Source of the DNA: Glandiceps talaboti
Lineage: Eukaryota > Hemichordata > Enteropneusta > Spengelidae
Length of the DNA: 64,000 nt
NCBI RefSeq assembly: GCF_964340395.1
Contig: NC_135550.1
Coordinates: 7,452,601-7,516,600 of the forward strand
Direction: 5' to 3'
The notes below the pieces were generated by a model. It did no database searches and had not been told where the DNA came from. It saw only the letters and a program-made list of their open reading frames with translations. The position numbers and the translations under genes are program-made. Shown in pieces: positions 1 through 14,000 of the stretch (the stretch's first letter is position 1; each line of letters starts with the position of its first letter).

Positions 1-1402
1 TTTAGACTGAAAAAAATAGTCATTGGTGATGGTCCAACAGACCTGTTGCCAGTTCCAAGATGCATTGCATGTCTCTCAATGCAATGCTGCCTATTGTGGA
101 TGCGCCGAGAGGTTTTAATGCACTACTCAGGGGGATAGTTGTCATCTGACCGTACCCTGGATTCAACCATAAAATCCCTCTCTATCATTGATGACATTTA
201 GTCTTTGTTCTATAAAATCAATCATAAGCAAAGAGATTTCCTGATGAAAATGTTATTTTAAAAAGACAAAACAAGACTAAATGTAACAACAGAAGTGACG
301 TCCTCTAGCACAATGCATCTTGGAACCGGAAAATCAACTATAGCCTATCTGAGTGCCACTGGTCACTGTATTTTACAATCTATCTTCTGTTATATGAGAT
401 CCAAAACCCAGCAAAAACTCTGAAACCGTGCAACTACATAAATAATACAAGATTTCCCTCTCTGTTATCAGAGTTCTAAAATTTTGGCAAAAATCACTAA
501 ATGTGTAAATAGTAAACTGGTAATATCTGTCATACAGATTCTAAAACTTTGGCAAAAACACAGACTTTTTGAAAGTTTTTTTTCAGTTTGTAGTTATAGC
601 TTTGTAGAGAACTGGAACTTGTGGCCTATATTATGAACATGCATACTGTAGACACACTTTGTAAAAGTCCACATTTGGAAATCACCATTTTGTTGATAAA
701 TAGACATGATATCAAAATATTAAGTACTCCTGTGTCAACATTTCCATTTTGTTGGTATGCCGAAAAAACTAATTATTTTGATGAAATCTCTTAAAAATTC
801 TACTGTAAGTGCATTGATGATTGTTGTACTTTATAGATTTGAGTTCAAAACTCTATACAAAGAATTCAAAGGTTTACTGTGCAATTCTTTTGAATTTTTG
901 GCAAACAACATATGGCAAATCTCACTGTATGCAGGTGAACCTCATAGCGCTAATATTCCAGTAACCAGATGTGCAAGACAACATTTAAAGGAAAAGTCCA
1001 GTCAGACTTATGTTTGCCTTTCAGTAAACTTGCATTGATCATCACTATCAATTTATATATGATTGTTGGTGATAAATAGCAGTTTGGTAACTTAATACAC
1101 ATTCAACATTTGAATCTTGTATTGAAGCCCTACTGCACTTCCACATATTCTGCCATTTTGGGGATTTCCTGCAAGGAATTGTGGGGGAAACTTTACAGGA
1201 AATGACATCATAGTTACCACAATATTTTAGATAGAAACTACACCCTATTCCTATGGGCTTCACACACACACTTTCAGTGAGATTTCCAATAGGTGAATAC
1301 ACAATATTAAGTATTCTAAATATATATTTCCCAGAATTAGTAATGTCAGACTTTACAGTTTGGCTTTAAAGTGGCCATATGGATGAGGATTGGGTATTTA
1401 GT
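1..1402. other. Downstream flank of SLC35F6-like copy A, no gene seen
   Basis: No coding sequence could be supported. The stretch holds one MITE-like element (about 28-350, listed separately). The rest is AT-rich unique-looking DNA with no conserved reading frame. Confidence 0.5.
28..350 (-). mobile_element. MITE-like element, copy 1 (about 320 bp)
   Basis: The ends are inverted copies of ccagttccaagatgcattg (48-66) and caatgcatcttggaaccgg (about 311-330). The whole segment is similar, in reverse orientation, to 42024-42352. No protein is encoded, so this looks like a non-autonomous DNA transposon. The outer edges are approximate. Confidence 0.7.
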
Positions 1403-1689
1403 TTGGATTTTTATATAATTTATAAAACAATTTTATCATGGCTTCCTACTTGAAAATCAATGTGAAACAACATAGAGCAAGTCTGTTTTTGTAACTCAAT
1501 AAATTGCAAAACACTAATAAATATGTACATTGTTTGTTATTGTGCGTACAATAACAAACTTTTTACACATTTTATAAACAGTTTTTTAGCAATTGATTGA
1601 GTTATAAATAAGGGCTTATCATATATTGTTTCACATTGATTTTTCAAGTAGGAAGCCATGATAAAATTGTTTTATAAATCAAAAATCCC
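1403..1689. mobile_element. Foldback (inverted-repeat) element
   Basis: The left arm (about 1403-1535) and right arm (about 1560-1689) are inverted copies. The shared outer segment runs through caattttatcatggcttcc, and both arms carry the tgtgaaacaa motif. A diverged partial relative lies at about 32035-32205. It is non-coding and MITE-like. Confidence 0.65.
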
Positions 1690-2459
<770 letters not shown>

Positions 2460-5400
2460 TCAGCGCTTATGTGTGTGTTTATTTCTATCACTTTGAAGCA
2501 ATCTGTCATCCTCCTCAGCATCTTCATCACTATTGGCATCCATGTCTTTGTCTTGTCTGTTTGCCCTCGATATGACAGCTTCTGGTTGGTTTGCTGGTTT
2601 ACGACAGCAGGGTATCCACTCTAAATCAAACAACTCGTTGTAAAGTCCAGTGCCAATTACTAGGAACATGAAGCCATCAACTGTAAAATGAAACATATTA
2701 TCAACATTTCAAACACACAGTGACAAGTTTTTTGATGCTCGTGTTGCTAACATGTAATCATCAATTATAGAGAAATAATGGTAATACAGATGACTTATTG
2801 TGCTACACAAAATGTTTATCACGGGTCAACACAGGAAATAATTTCTAAGCCTGAAATAAATGGGTGAAAATTCTCAAGTGCCATTATCTTTTACTGTCAA
2901 GTTGCCGATTAGACAGTAAGATAAGCCATGTTGTTCAGCCCTATCAGGCTTCTAAGCATGAGTGGTAGCTGATAGTGTGGCATGAATGTCATTTCTTAGG
3001 GATGATCGCAAAACATGACTCAAGCTAAATAAATGAACTCCATTCATTCATTAGAACAAACCCCCTCCCCCTAAATGAACGTTCACAAGTGTTAAACATG
3101 ATAACAATTGTAGCAGTCACATACACCACTTTGATCAATGCAATGTAGAAAACATGACGGTAAACACTTTCAAATACTACCAGAAACTCAACATTGTATA
3201 TCACATAAAAAATAAATTTCAATCAACTTATGAATATCTCAGTAGTAAATACAGAACCTGTTATCATTGAAGGTGTGAAAGTTTTCGAAATTTAGTTTAT
3301 AGCATTGCAAAAATGAAGTTCAGCAATCGCACTGATACCAGACCCCTTCCATTTATTTAGCTTGTGTGACATTGTGCGATCATCCCTTACAGAATAGTTG
3401 TCAATAAGAAGAGGTCAAACACAGTATCTGTTGTTACAGTATCATGCTGGCATGATTTCAACTCTGGCATATTGCACTTCTGACAACACAATCCACACAC
3501 TATTCAAATTAATTCAATGCATGTAGTTTTTAAACTGAAGGACAAAATTCTCAGTCAAAATTATTATGTGGTGTACATCTTGTTTGTAACTTTCTCCCAA
3601 TTTATTTCCTTCCAATTTTTCATGCAGTGATAATTGTCATTCTCAAACCAGGCTTTAAATTATGGAATATACTCTATCTTACAAAGTAAATGTGAGACAG
3701 AAATAGGAGGTTTGATGACTTACTCTGCAATAATCCCCAGGTTTTATTAAAAGCCTCCCCAAAGTCTTTATCGATGGTGTAATAAATAAAGAGTGACACC
3801 AACCAAACTAACATTGTCCGACAAGCGTCTATCAATGTCCTATGGACGGCTGCAAACAAACAAAATAAACAACATGTTAGTTATGGTCAATATGCAATGA
3901 ATGTCTACAAACAAATAAACCTCTATTCATGTCCTATGAACAGCTACAAACAAAGAAACTGCTATTTGAAGTCTGACAGGCATATATCAATTTCCTGTGA
4001 ATGACTACAAACAAACAAACAAACATACATACAAACAAACATACATACATACATACATACATACATACATACATACATACATACATACATACAAACAAAC
4101 AAACAAACAAACAAACAAACATACATACACAGTGCTAGTTACATCCAACATTAACCAGGCATCTAACAATGTCCAGAGAATGGCTAAAAAATTTAAAAAA
4201 TAACATAAAAAGTATTTTTTATCTTTGACAAACATCTATCCTTGGAATATTTTGGGATTTACTGGGAAGAAGGTAAGTAGGAATAATCTAGCTAATTTCC
4301 CTAAATCTTTCACCTGGGTCCCCCATCAACATTATGCTACAAGGTATTGAAATTTTACTAGATTTTCAGGGGCAGAACTTTGTCTATGTGCAATCATGCA
4401 TTTAAAATTTAGAAAAGTGACTAATTTACATAAATTTGCATACAATTTACATAATATATATTTTAGCATACACAATTAAATATCATATGTAAGGCTAGAA
4501 AAAATAAAAAAAGATGGTCAACGGGCAACCTAACCCATCACATTGGGTAGGTAGGTACGTAGAACTTCATTTTTTCACAATGCTTGACAAACCACATATT
4601 ATAATGATAGCCAAATATTTCAGGTCGAGTTTAGGTTTAGATAGAATTTATTCAGTCATCTTGATACCATCTCTTGCAATTTGTCTGCAAAGCTTCAGTT
4701 AGGAAATGTACACAATTCATAGTAAAATAAATGTTGTAGCTCCCCTCACCCTCTCTTCTCAAAAAATGTTAAGCCCCGCCAAATGAAACTCAAGCATTAT
4801 TTTAGCCACCCCTTCTGTCACCCACACTAAAGTGGAGATATAAAATTATGTGGTACAATATGATACATTAAAATAACAGTGATAGCCAACTACAATAATA
4901 CTCTGAATGAGATTACTTTCCACAGGATGTGGATTTCACACGCATACGGAGATGTCTCTAATTAGCTCTAACCTATACAGGGAGGTACTTAGCCAGATAC
5001 CATCCAACACCAGACAATTATCACCTTGATTGCTACTGATTGGAGAGACAACTCCAAAGGCGAAAAAAAATGAAAATAAGACAGTGTAGGAGGCCATTTA
5101 GAGGCATAAAATGTCAAACCATAGACATAAATTTAAAGTTTTACAATACTTGAATATGGTAATAAAATACCAGAATTGAAACAAATATGCTATACATTAC
5201 ATATTATCTGGAAGTGTATTTTGTTGTGGCAAAGCTGAAAGATATTTTGTGGATGTGCACTTGGTAAATGACTTCTCCTGAAGTTTAATTTGGTTCCAAA
5301 AATCGTGAATGAAGAGCAAAACATTTCAAGACTTCCAGACTTTGGCCCTATGACTGTTCAGCCCACTCGGAGTCTCCCATGGTCGTAAACTTTTGTTCTA

Positions 5401-8014
5401 TTCTTTTTATTGCACATTGGATATGCAACAGCTTAATTCAATCTCAATTCATGCTTGTATGCATCAGCAGAGCCAAGTAAACCACTCTATAAGATATTAT
5501 ATAATTTGGAATAGACTCAAATGTATATTGTTACATGTACTATTCCGAAAATATAAAGAAATATCCTTAATTTTGAAACAAATGCGAAGCCCGCATGAGG
5601 ATATATTGCCCATCACCAAAAAAAATATATGGGTAGGTTGAACAGCTTTTTCATTTTTCCTGGCCTAATAAGACAAAGAATGGCTCTGAATTTGTAAACA
5701 GAGCTGTACCTTCAACATCAAAATCAAAACTTCAATTATTTCCATTATAATGATAATGACAAGGAGAATTCACTGAGTTCACCTTGGGTTCAACATAAAG
5801 GAGGGCCATAAAAGTGTTGGGAGTAGGGTAAAGAAAATGATTATTTTGTTGTGCTACTTATTTGAGAAAGCACCGTCCAATTTCTTTTTTTATTTAAAAG
5901 GTTTTTTTTTTACTTTGAATGTGATATCTTTTCAACCATCATGGGTGAAGGAGATATCCATAGCTTAGCAGATTTGGTTGAATTAATAATCTCACATAAA
6001 CCAGACACGTTTACACACATTAAGCATATGGTAGACATATCTGAGGCTTACCAGTAAGAGATTTAGTTACTGCTAAACCAAAATAGTTGTAGAATGCGAT
6101 CGAAATCAGGTAAAGTAAAACAAAAGACAATAGCTTTGGACTGTTTTTGATCTGAACCAAGGCATCCAGACTATCCTCATAACGACCACTGGGGGCAGTG
6201 TCATCTGGTATAAAGTAGAGTGCTGGTAGAATGATCTACAAGGTAAATGGGAAAACACAAAATGACAGATTAATATTGCTACACACTTGAAATTGGATCA
6301 GACTCTTTTTCAAATGATATCAAAATTTCATCATTTCAGAATCCAATATGGCCGCCGAATACTGTGTTAACTCCATGGGAAAATAAAATGTTGATGATTT
6401 CCTTGAAAACAAAACAGTGAACCCCAAACATTTCTCTTTTATGATTTCAAAAAAAGCAGGAACACATTTGTAGTATATGAGACCTCCGATTTTCTGGGAA
6501 ATTTGTCCCCGAGGTGTATTGTACCGCAGAGAAAGATGGTTTTCCAAGTAATATCAAATGTACTGTAATAATCCCATCAATTTGGCAAGAATTTCACAAT
6601 TACAATTATTTGTTTGTGATCGAATTACTTGATTTATAAAAATTAATTTGCAATTTTGCCAGTCAAATTGTGCAAGATATAAGTGAGTCAAATATTCTCA
6701 GTTTCTTCTTCATCAATCATTTTAAGTTTCTTCAGGATTCGTAAAAATAATTAAAAGCTCCCCCAATCGATGGTTACATTTGGTGGTCGAAATAAAAGAA
6801 GAAAAATAAATAAATACATACATTCAATTTGATTTAGTTGTGGTCGAAATGTAAGGATTCGAAAAATAATTACATTTCTAAGGCTTTGTGGGTGGTCGAT
6901 TTCAAAGAGCAGTCAAATTGACAGGATATTATTATGGTACAATAATTCTCGCTACCTGCAATACAATTCTACACATCACTGTGGAGTCAAATGGAACGAA
7001 GTCACGCGACAACACGTTCTAATGTCGACAACTACACTTCCGGTCGGCTATGCTAATACACAGGAATGTTTCTTTCCCATTTTCAGTTGTAGACATCTCT
7101 TGTAATTTTGCTCTGGAAAGATACTGTACATATTTAAATTTCCCACCTCCATAATTATATGAGCTTAAAACTTGCGTTTATCTTATTTGTTACAAATTAA
7201 ACTGTTTGGAAGAAACATTCACGTGTATTGACAGAGGCGACCAGAAGTGTAGGTGTCGACAAATGCAAGCGCGGTCGCGAGACTGCGTTCCATTTGACTC
7301 CTTAGCGATGCATAGAATTGTATTGCAGATAGCGAGAATTAGATTGAAAATCAATATATATTGTCAGATCAATACTGATTGAATTCAGAAATCTGTGACA
7401 CACAGTGCCGTGTACAAAATTGATATTTGATCAGTGACTCACCAAACTCATGAAGAATACACCAAATGTTCCTTCCATACCAACCACCTAGAACAGAAAT
7501 GTTCAGATAAAGTCAGTCACATCAAAATAATGATATGTGGTGTCTACTATTATAATGTCCAACTCAGTCAGAGTGGTTTTGATACTCATGCATAAATATT
7601 TTGCCGTACTTGCCCCGTAGAACTATAAGTGAATATGGTTGATGTATTCTATTGAACACAGGTTGAGTATACATTTGCTCATGTCCTCAGGATTTTTTTT
7701 TTCAAAAATTTTTCAAAAAATCTTTTAACTCAGGTGTGTTCTTTTGTGTAAAATATTGATCAGTGTGAGTGATTGCAAACAGTCAGGTGAAAGCATATAA
7801 AGTCCATAGAGGTGACTACTAGTAACTGGCAAAACAAACAGTTGTGGACATTTTCCTTTACTACAAACAAATAACAAACACAAAACATTTTAAGAATATG
7901 AGAGACTTTCAAAAAAAATCTCCCACGGGACTGGTGCTAGTCTAGGGTGAGTAGTTTTCTTTCTTGGAAGGTGTCTTGCATTGTATGTATATCATAAAAT
8001 ATTTTATATTATTT

Positions 8015-8062
<48 letters not shown>

Positions 8063-11000
8063 GTTGAGTCTTCTATTACACATGATTGAAAAATAAGCTT
8101 CAGAAGGGCGAACCCCAAAACTATTCCTAACTGACACATTAGACACCAATACTGACTTGTTAACCCTTTCATTCCTAGAGACGACATTGGAATAAATAGA
8201 AACTTGATTGTAAGAACATTTTCTAAAATTTAAGAATATTACTTCATTGGGAAGTAATATTTCTTGAATTCTGGTCTAAAATAAAGTTGATCTTTTTCCA
8301 AAAATTACAGAGAAACAAGAATTTTTGTTCAAAAATTTTGGCGGGAAAGTTTCTAGTCCTGAAAGGGTTAAACTCATAGAAATAAGGAGTTACAATTATT
8401 ATCATTAACACTGGACCTCTCTGATACACACTTCATACCTGTAAGGGGTGAAAGCCCCGACTTTTAAGGAATGTCTCTTCTATAATCATCTGACTGGCAC
8501 TGACAAGCTGACCCCCTAAGATGAGGGCAATTCCTACAAGGAGGTAAGCAAAATCATGCATCAACATTATGAACTCTGAAACACGAAGTTAGTCATCAAG
8601 TGAACTGTGAACATGGAGATTGTTATCACTTGATCTCTTCAACACAGAGAATAAGCAGAGCTAACGAGAACAAGACAACGATAAAAAAAGTGACATTATT
8701 TTGTGCTGCATGTCATCAAAACTTGCAGACATAAGACATAAAATTCTTGTCAGTGAGTCGTTTTTGATGAGAAACCAGCAAGTTTATCGGAAGTGAATCC
8801 AGGAGTATATTTCGGCATAATTAATTTTTCATGATCTCACAGCCACAGGTTATGTTCAGTTTCAAAATTGATATTTTTGAAAACACAAATTTATACCATT
8901 CTATCGATTTCCTTTCAATATCATGGTGAGTGCACATAAACAACTTGCACCACATGCATGCCAAGGGTGCAAATTGGATGACCAGGCTAGACTGTCTGTG
9001 GGACTGTCAATCGTTTGTACCTTTTCACGTTATTCTTCTGTCTGAATTACTTTTAGTTTGGAAGAGGGGAATTTAATTAGAGATTAATACTAGAGAATTG
9101 ATGCAACACTAAATTTGCCAAATTCGTCACTTGAAAATAGTCGTGTATCTCGGAAGCATTGTTTAATCACTTGTCATAACGAGGGGACACTGATGAGAAG
9201 CCATTTCTCGTTGTCATCTTGTTCTCATAAGCTCTGCTTAATCTTTCTAATATGATATTTTCATGATCAATTTTAAAGTAGTACAACATACAAACTTACC
9301 TAAAGCCTGCTTGGAAGCATCTTTATGGTTTTTTTCTTCAAAGACATCAGACAAACCAACTAAAACTAAACCTAACTAAGAAAACAGAACACACACACTG
9401 GCAGTTTAATCATATGGTCTTCTTGTTCAAATGTAGAAGCAGCCATACAAACACTGACAACAAATCTACTACTCTAATACTATTATTTCAGGGACTAGTT
9501 TCACAAATAATCACTTCAAATTCATTTTCTAAATACAGATTTTGCAGGTTGTATAATAAAATAACAGTATCTTAACCTTTGACCCCAGGTGGCCAGGTGG
9601 CTAAGCTGCACAAAATGAATGTGGATGATGTAAAATGTAGTTAAAACAACTTGACTTGAAAACCTCATATAAAATGTTCACAATGTGAAACATATACTAT
9701 AAAATACTCATTTTTTCTCATTTTGATTTGAAAACTAAACATAGCTTACCATGGTAACGATAATTCCACTCCAATGGACAATCCTTAGTTGTCGTTTTAA
9801 GAAAATTTTCTAGACAGCAATAGAAAGCAAATTCAAGCGATTTAGTTTTTAGAATCTCAGGATGAATTGTCACACACACAGAAACAATTTCAGATTCTAA
9901 ACTCATTTCTATACTACACTTCAGCCTTGAACATTTCTGGTAATTACTTGAATTTGTAGGTGATAAATGGTCCAATGCAGGACTGAATTTCTGTAAATGC
10001 CTGCATTCAGCAGATGACATTTTAAATTTAAAGGCATTTAGCAGGTGAAATTTCAACTTTAGCTGTATTTGATGGACAAATTTTGAAGCCCACTTGCATA
10101 TTGACTATTTTCATAGATGATTATTTGTATTCAACAGATAAATATGGCATTTGTGACAATGAATGTTGATATGAATTAAAGTTTGATATATATTATTTTA
10201 CTTTGCTCCAAAAGTTTTAATTTTAGAAGCATTTTGCTCTCAAACTTTACATGTAAAATTCAGTCCTGGAGCAATTGATCCTAAAAAACTCTTGCTCAAA
10301 GATTTAACTTCCTAGGCTGCGGTGACGTCTAATGTCAATGTACCACTACCACCAAGGTAGTTTTTTTTTATTGAATCTTCCATTTTCAAATATTTTGAAA
10401 ATTCATGCTATATCTCAACCTTGCAGTTTTTTAAGCATTTTTTCAAGTCAACTGATAATGCAAAAGATAGTACAGCTTTGCATAAAATAATGTGTCTATG
10501 TAATTATTATGTTATGTTATCACATAGTAAACTAGGGGAGTAAGTTAATCACACGGGTTCATTTGCATGTAATTATGCATTTCTCCACCCAAACGACGTA
10601 ATCTTGAATAATTAACGACCAAGCTGGGAATCACTATCTTTCTCGGTAAATAGTGGTAAGACGTAAGACAAAAGAAATAAAACAAAGGAGTTTGAATTGG
10701 ATTACCGAGAGTAACTAATGTTTTACCATACCAGGTTGAAATATACTGAATGAGTTGAATACACGATTGTATACTGTGTGTTTATATAATTTATAAACTG
10801 TAAATGTACTTGCATGTCCCGTGACTCGAGTATTCACACAGCTGTGTTGTACGCAACACTAAATGGTTTTTTACTCCACCTTACCTTTCAAAGTTTGACC
10901 AAAAATATTCCAAGACATTGTGCCATGTACGTATTTGTCAAAAAAAAAAAAAACATTCCGAGCCAATAATTATATCGCAAACACATGCTACTGAGCTACG

Positions 11001-14000
11001 TGTTGACGACTGTTTACTGTGGCCTGTTCTGATCTAGCTCTCGCGGTCCTATAATATGCGTTCCTATAGTCCGATCACATGTCGTAGTATCGCGGCGCAA
11101 ATATCCAGTGTTAGGTTCTGATCATGATTATCGCTAACATGCTCAATTGTCACCTAAAATAAGTGTACTTGAGTGCCGTTTATCTTTTTTCACTGTTTGA
11201 TTTTATTCTTGATGAGCCTTTTCGATGTCTGAGCGTATCGTTATTACAAGAAACTTCGAGAATTTGCATTGAGTAGTTTGAATCAAACGTACAGAGAACG
11301 TCCGTGTGACCGTAGACCCTGCACACGGTGTAACAACGTCAATGTGGCTACAAGATCATCAACACATAACAAGATGGACATTTGGTAATTTTGTGAGTCT
11401 CCCAAAAGACTACCGACCAAAACTATGACATACAAATAAAAATATTTTTGTCCAAGTTTGAATAGTGTTGAGCATGCCGACCCCATGAATACTAGAAAAA
11501 AATAAATTATTATTACGATTGGTGTATATGAGTATGCGAGTGTGCATACCGAGTTATAATTACACAGTCTGATCGATTAAACTGTTGCATGTTCGTACAC
11601 TCCGGGCTGTCACAAATACAACCATTTCTGGAGTTATATATAGAAACGCCTCTGATCCGAACGTTGTTGTATCAGTGGTGGACAATGAAAACTGGCTTTG
11701 AAGGTGCCGAAAAAGTCTACTTCTTGTCACCGTTATCAAACTGACAAACGTTGATACAAAAACAACACCGTGTCCCAAGGGCCTCTGACGTAGGTTCAAT
11801 CATAGACAATGTATATGGTTCAAGCGACTCTCTTATCAGTTTGATTATGTCTGCGTAAGTTAGTCATGTTGTAACATAAAATCGAATTCGATCGAAAAAT
11901 CATATTTGGTGTCCATCTAGCCTTGGTTCAATATTAAAGCCACTCTATTGTCAATTATCATTAAGATTATATTAATAATGGTACAAAGCTAAGTATTACA
12001 CGTAATTAATAAATTTGCAGTCGATTGGATCATGACATATCACCCCTGACATAAAATGGTGTGGTCAAACGAAAACTTTTAGTGCCTATTTCTGGTGATG
12101 AAAGAGCATCCTGTCAGAACCAACAGGTACCATAGACACTACAATACGCCACGTCGAAAGACCGCCGATTGACACCTTTCTAAGTGGTATTGATCCGGTT
12201 CTTCTGAAATACTCAGATGACTTCTTTCGTTTAGCTTTCAAAACCGAGTCCACAATGAAGTTTTTTCCGTTCAAGAGATTTAAAAAATTTCTCCCAACCA
12301 GTCAGCACCGTGCATAGGTGTAGTTGCTAAAATTCAAACTCCACGAGCACATCTGTTGGGATTATTCAGTGAAGACTTGAATGTCGTTTCTATGTCCTGC
12401 TGTAAGGTCATGTTCGGTGGCGATTTTCAGCCCAAAACTCGACATATAATCCATACACTGTAAGTTTATTTTAGGACCAGGAAGATTTTATAAGTTTACA
12501 CTTGACTTTTATATTACTCAAGAGATAATTTTTTCCATTGTGGGAAAGTGTGTTTATATTTCAATGCACAGGAAATCTACAATATGTGGGGACCACTTGT
12601 TTATCATCTCATTACACTTACGACATGTATAATTGATCGACCAATTATCACCACCGGCCTGCGTGTTCTATACAACATTTTAGTACATGTTCCATATGTG
12701 TTGGCGGTCGACATTCAATCGAACATGACACAACTACGGGTAGATACATGGGGAAACAAATATAAACATACAATTGCCCATAATATTGTAATTCATAAAA
12801 ATAAAGAATCCTACCCATGATACATACGCCCCAAAGATTCATAAACGACGAAATATGTGGTTAGGTCGGCTGTTTTAAACGGTCCTTACTTCACATCTCA
12901 ACAGAAACGGCAACAAATATGTAATCTAATCTAATCTCAAGATACAGACGCAGACACGTTGAGAAACCTTCTGGTTATCGAGAGATTCAACAAGTTGTAT
13001 CTCATTTTCCGGTCGAAAGCAACAAATATTCGAGATAGCGTCATTTTATGAAAGCAAAAGCTACCTCGTGTTGTATTTCGAGTGAAAATTAGCGTTTATT
13101 CACTTTCGTTGTAAACTGTAAAATATTTCACATATTGGCGTCCTGCTGTCTCCACAAAAACAATCGCAAACCATAATTTCCCGAGTCAGCAAAGGACAAT
13201 GCACGGCGGCATTTTTTAGCCTTTTTGATTGGGAGCTTACATATAGCTGACAGGTCAACCGACCGCCCTGAAGATCCAAGTCAAAATAACCAGCTCTGAA
13301 CCAGAACTATACATGTATCTCAACGTATCGCGGCAGATGTCTGCAGATACTGCCTGTGCTTATCATATCTCTGACAAGTTCACAGGTATGTAGTTGGTTC
13401 GGCATATGTCAACCAGCACGCGATCACAATATCTTTCTCCGTAAAATCCGGTATAAAAAGTATTGGCCCCTCATGGATAGACGTGGGGCATAAAGAAACG
13501 ACCGCTACTTGAAAGTAAATGGGCGTCTAATGCGAATGGTTGGTATTGTCGAAAGAGATGTGAATCAGAGCGCGTCATCGAATCGATGGGTTCTCCATAC
13601 GTCTTACGATACGACCGTACGTTGGTTATATATAGTACAACGTTGTAATTTGCCATGCAACGTGTGCGAAATTATTGCATATCCCCAAAAGAGAAATGCC
13701 GTATACCGAAACAAGTTTCCTTTATTTACTATTCTAATTTGACAATTAGTACAACTCCAGGACTATCCCTGCACGTTATGTATCACACTATCAGGGAAGT
13801 ACACGGCTCAGTGTGAACACTATCAACAAAATTCCTGTTGAAAAAATAGTGTTTCCTTGAACATTACAATCAACTCTATAGGCCTACAATCGTAGTGACT
13901 TGTAGTAGTGTTCGCTATTCATGTTTTTGAAATATTTCGTTTCAGCACCGCTACTTTATGCATAGACATCGTAAATGTGAACTCAATGTTTCATGAAAGC

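Noticed and set aside
9718-10056. 112-codon minus-strand open frame
   Set aside because: Part of it is exon 7 of copy A with intron sequence on both sides; only 9750-9809 is coding.
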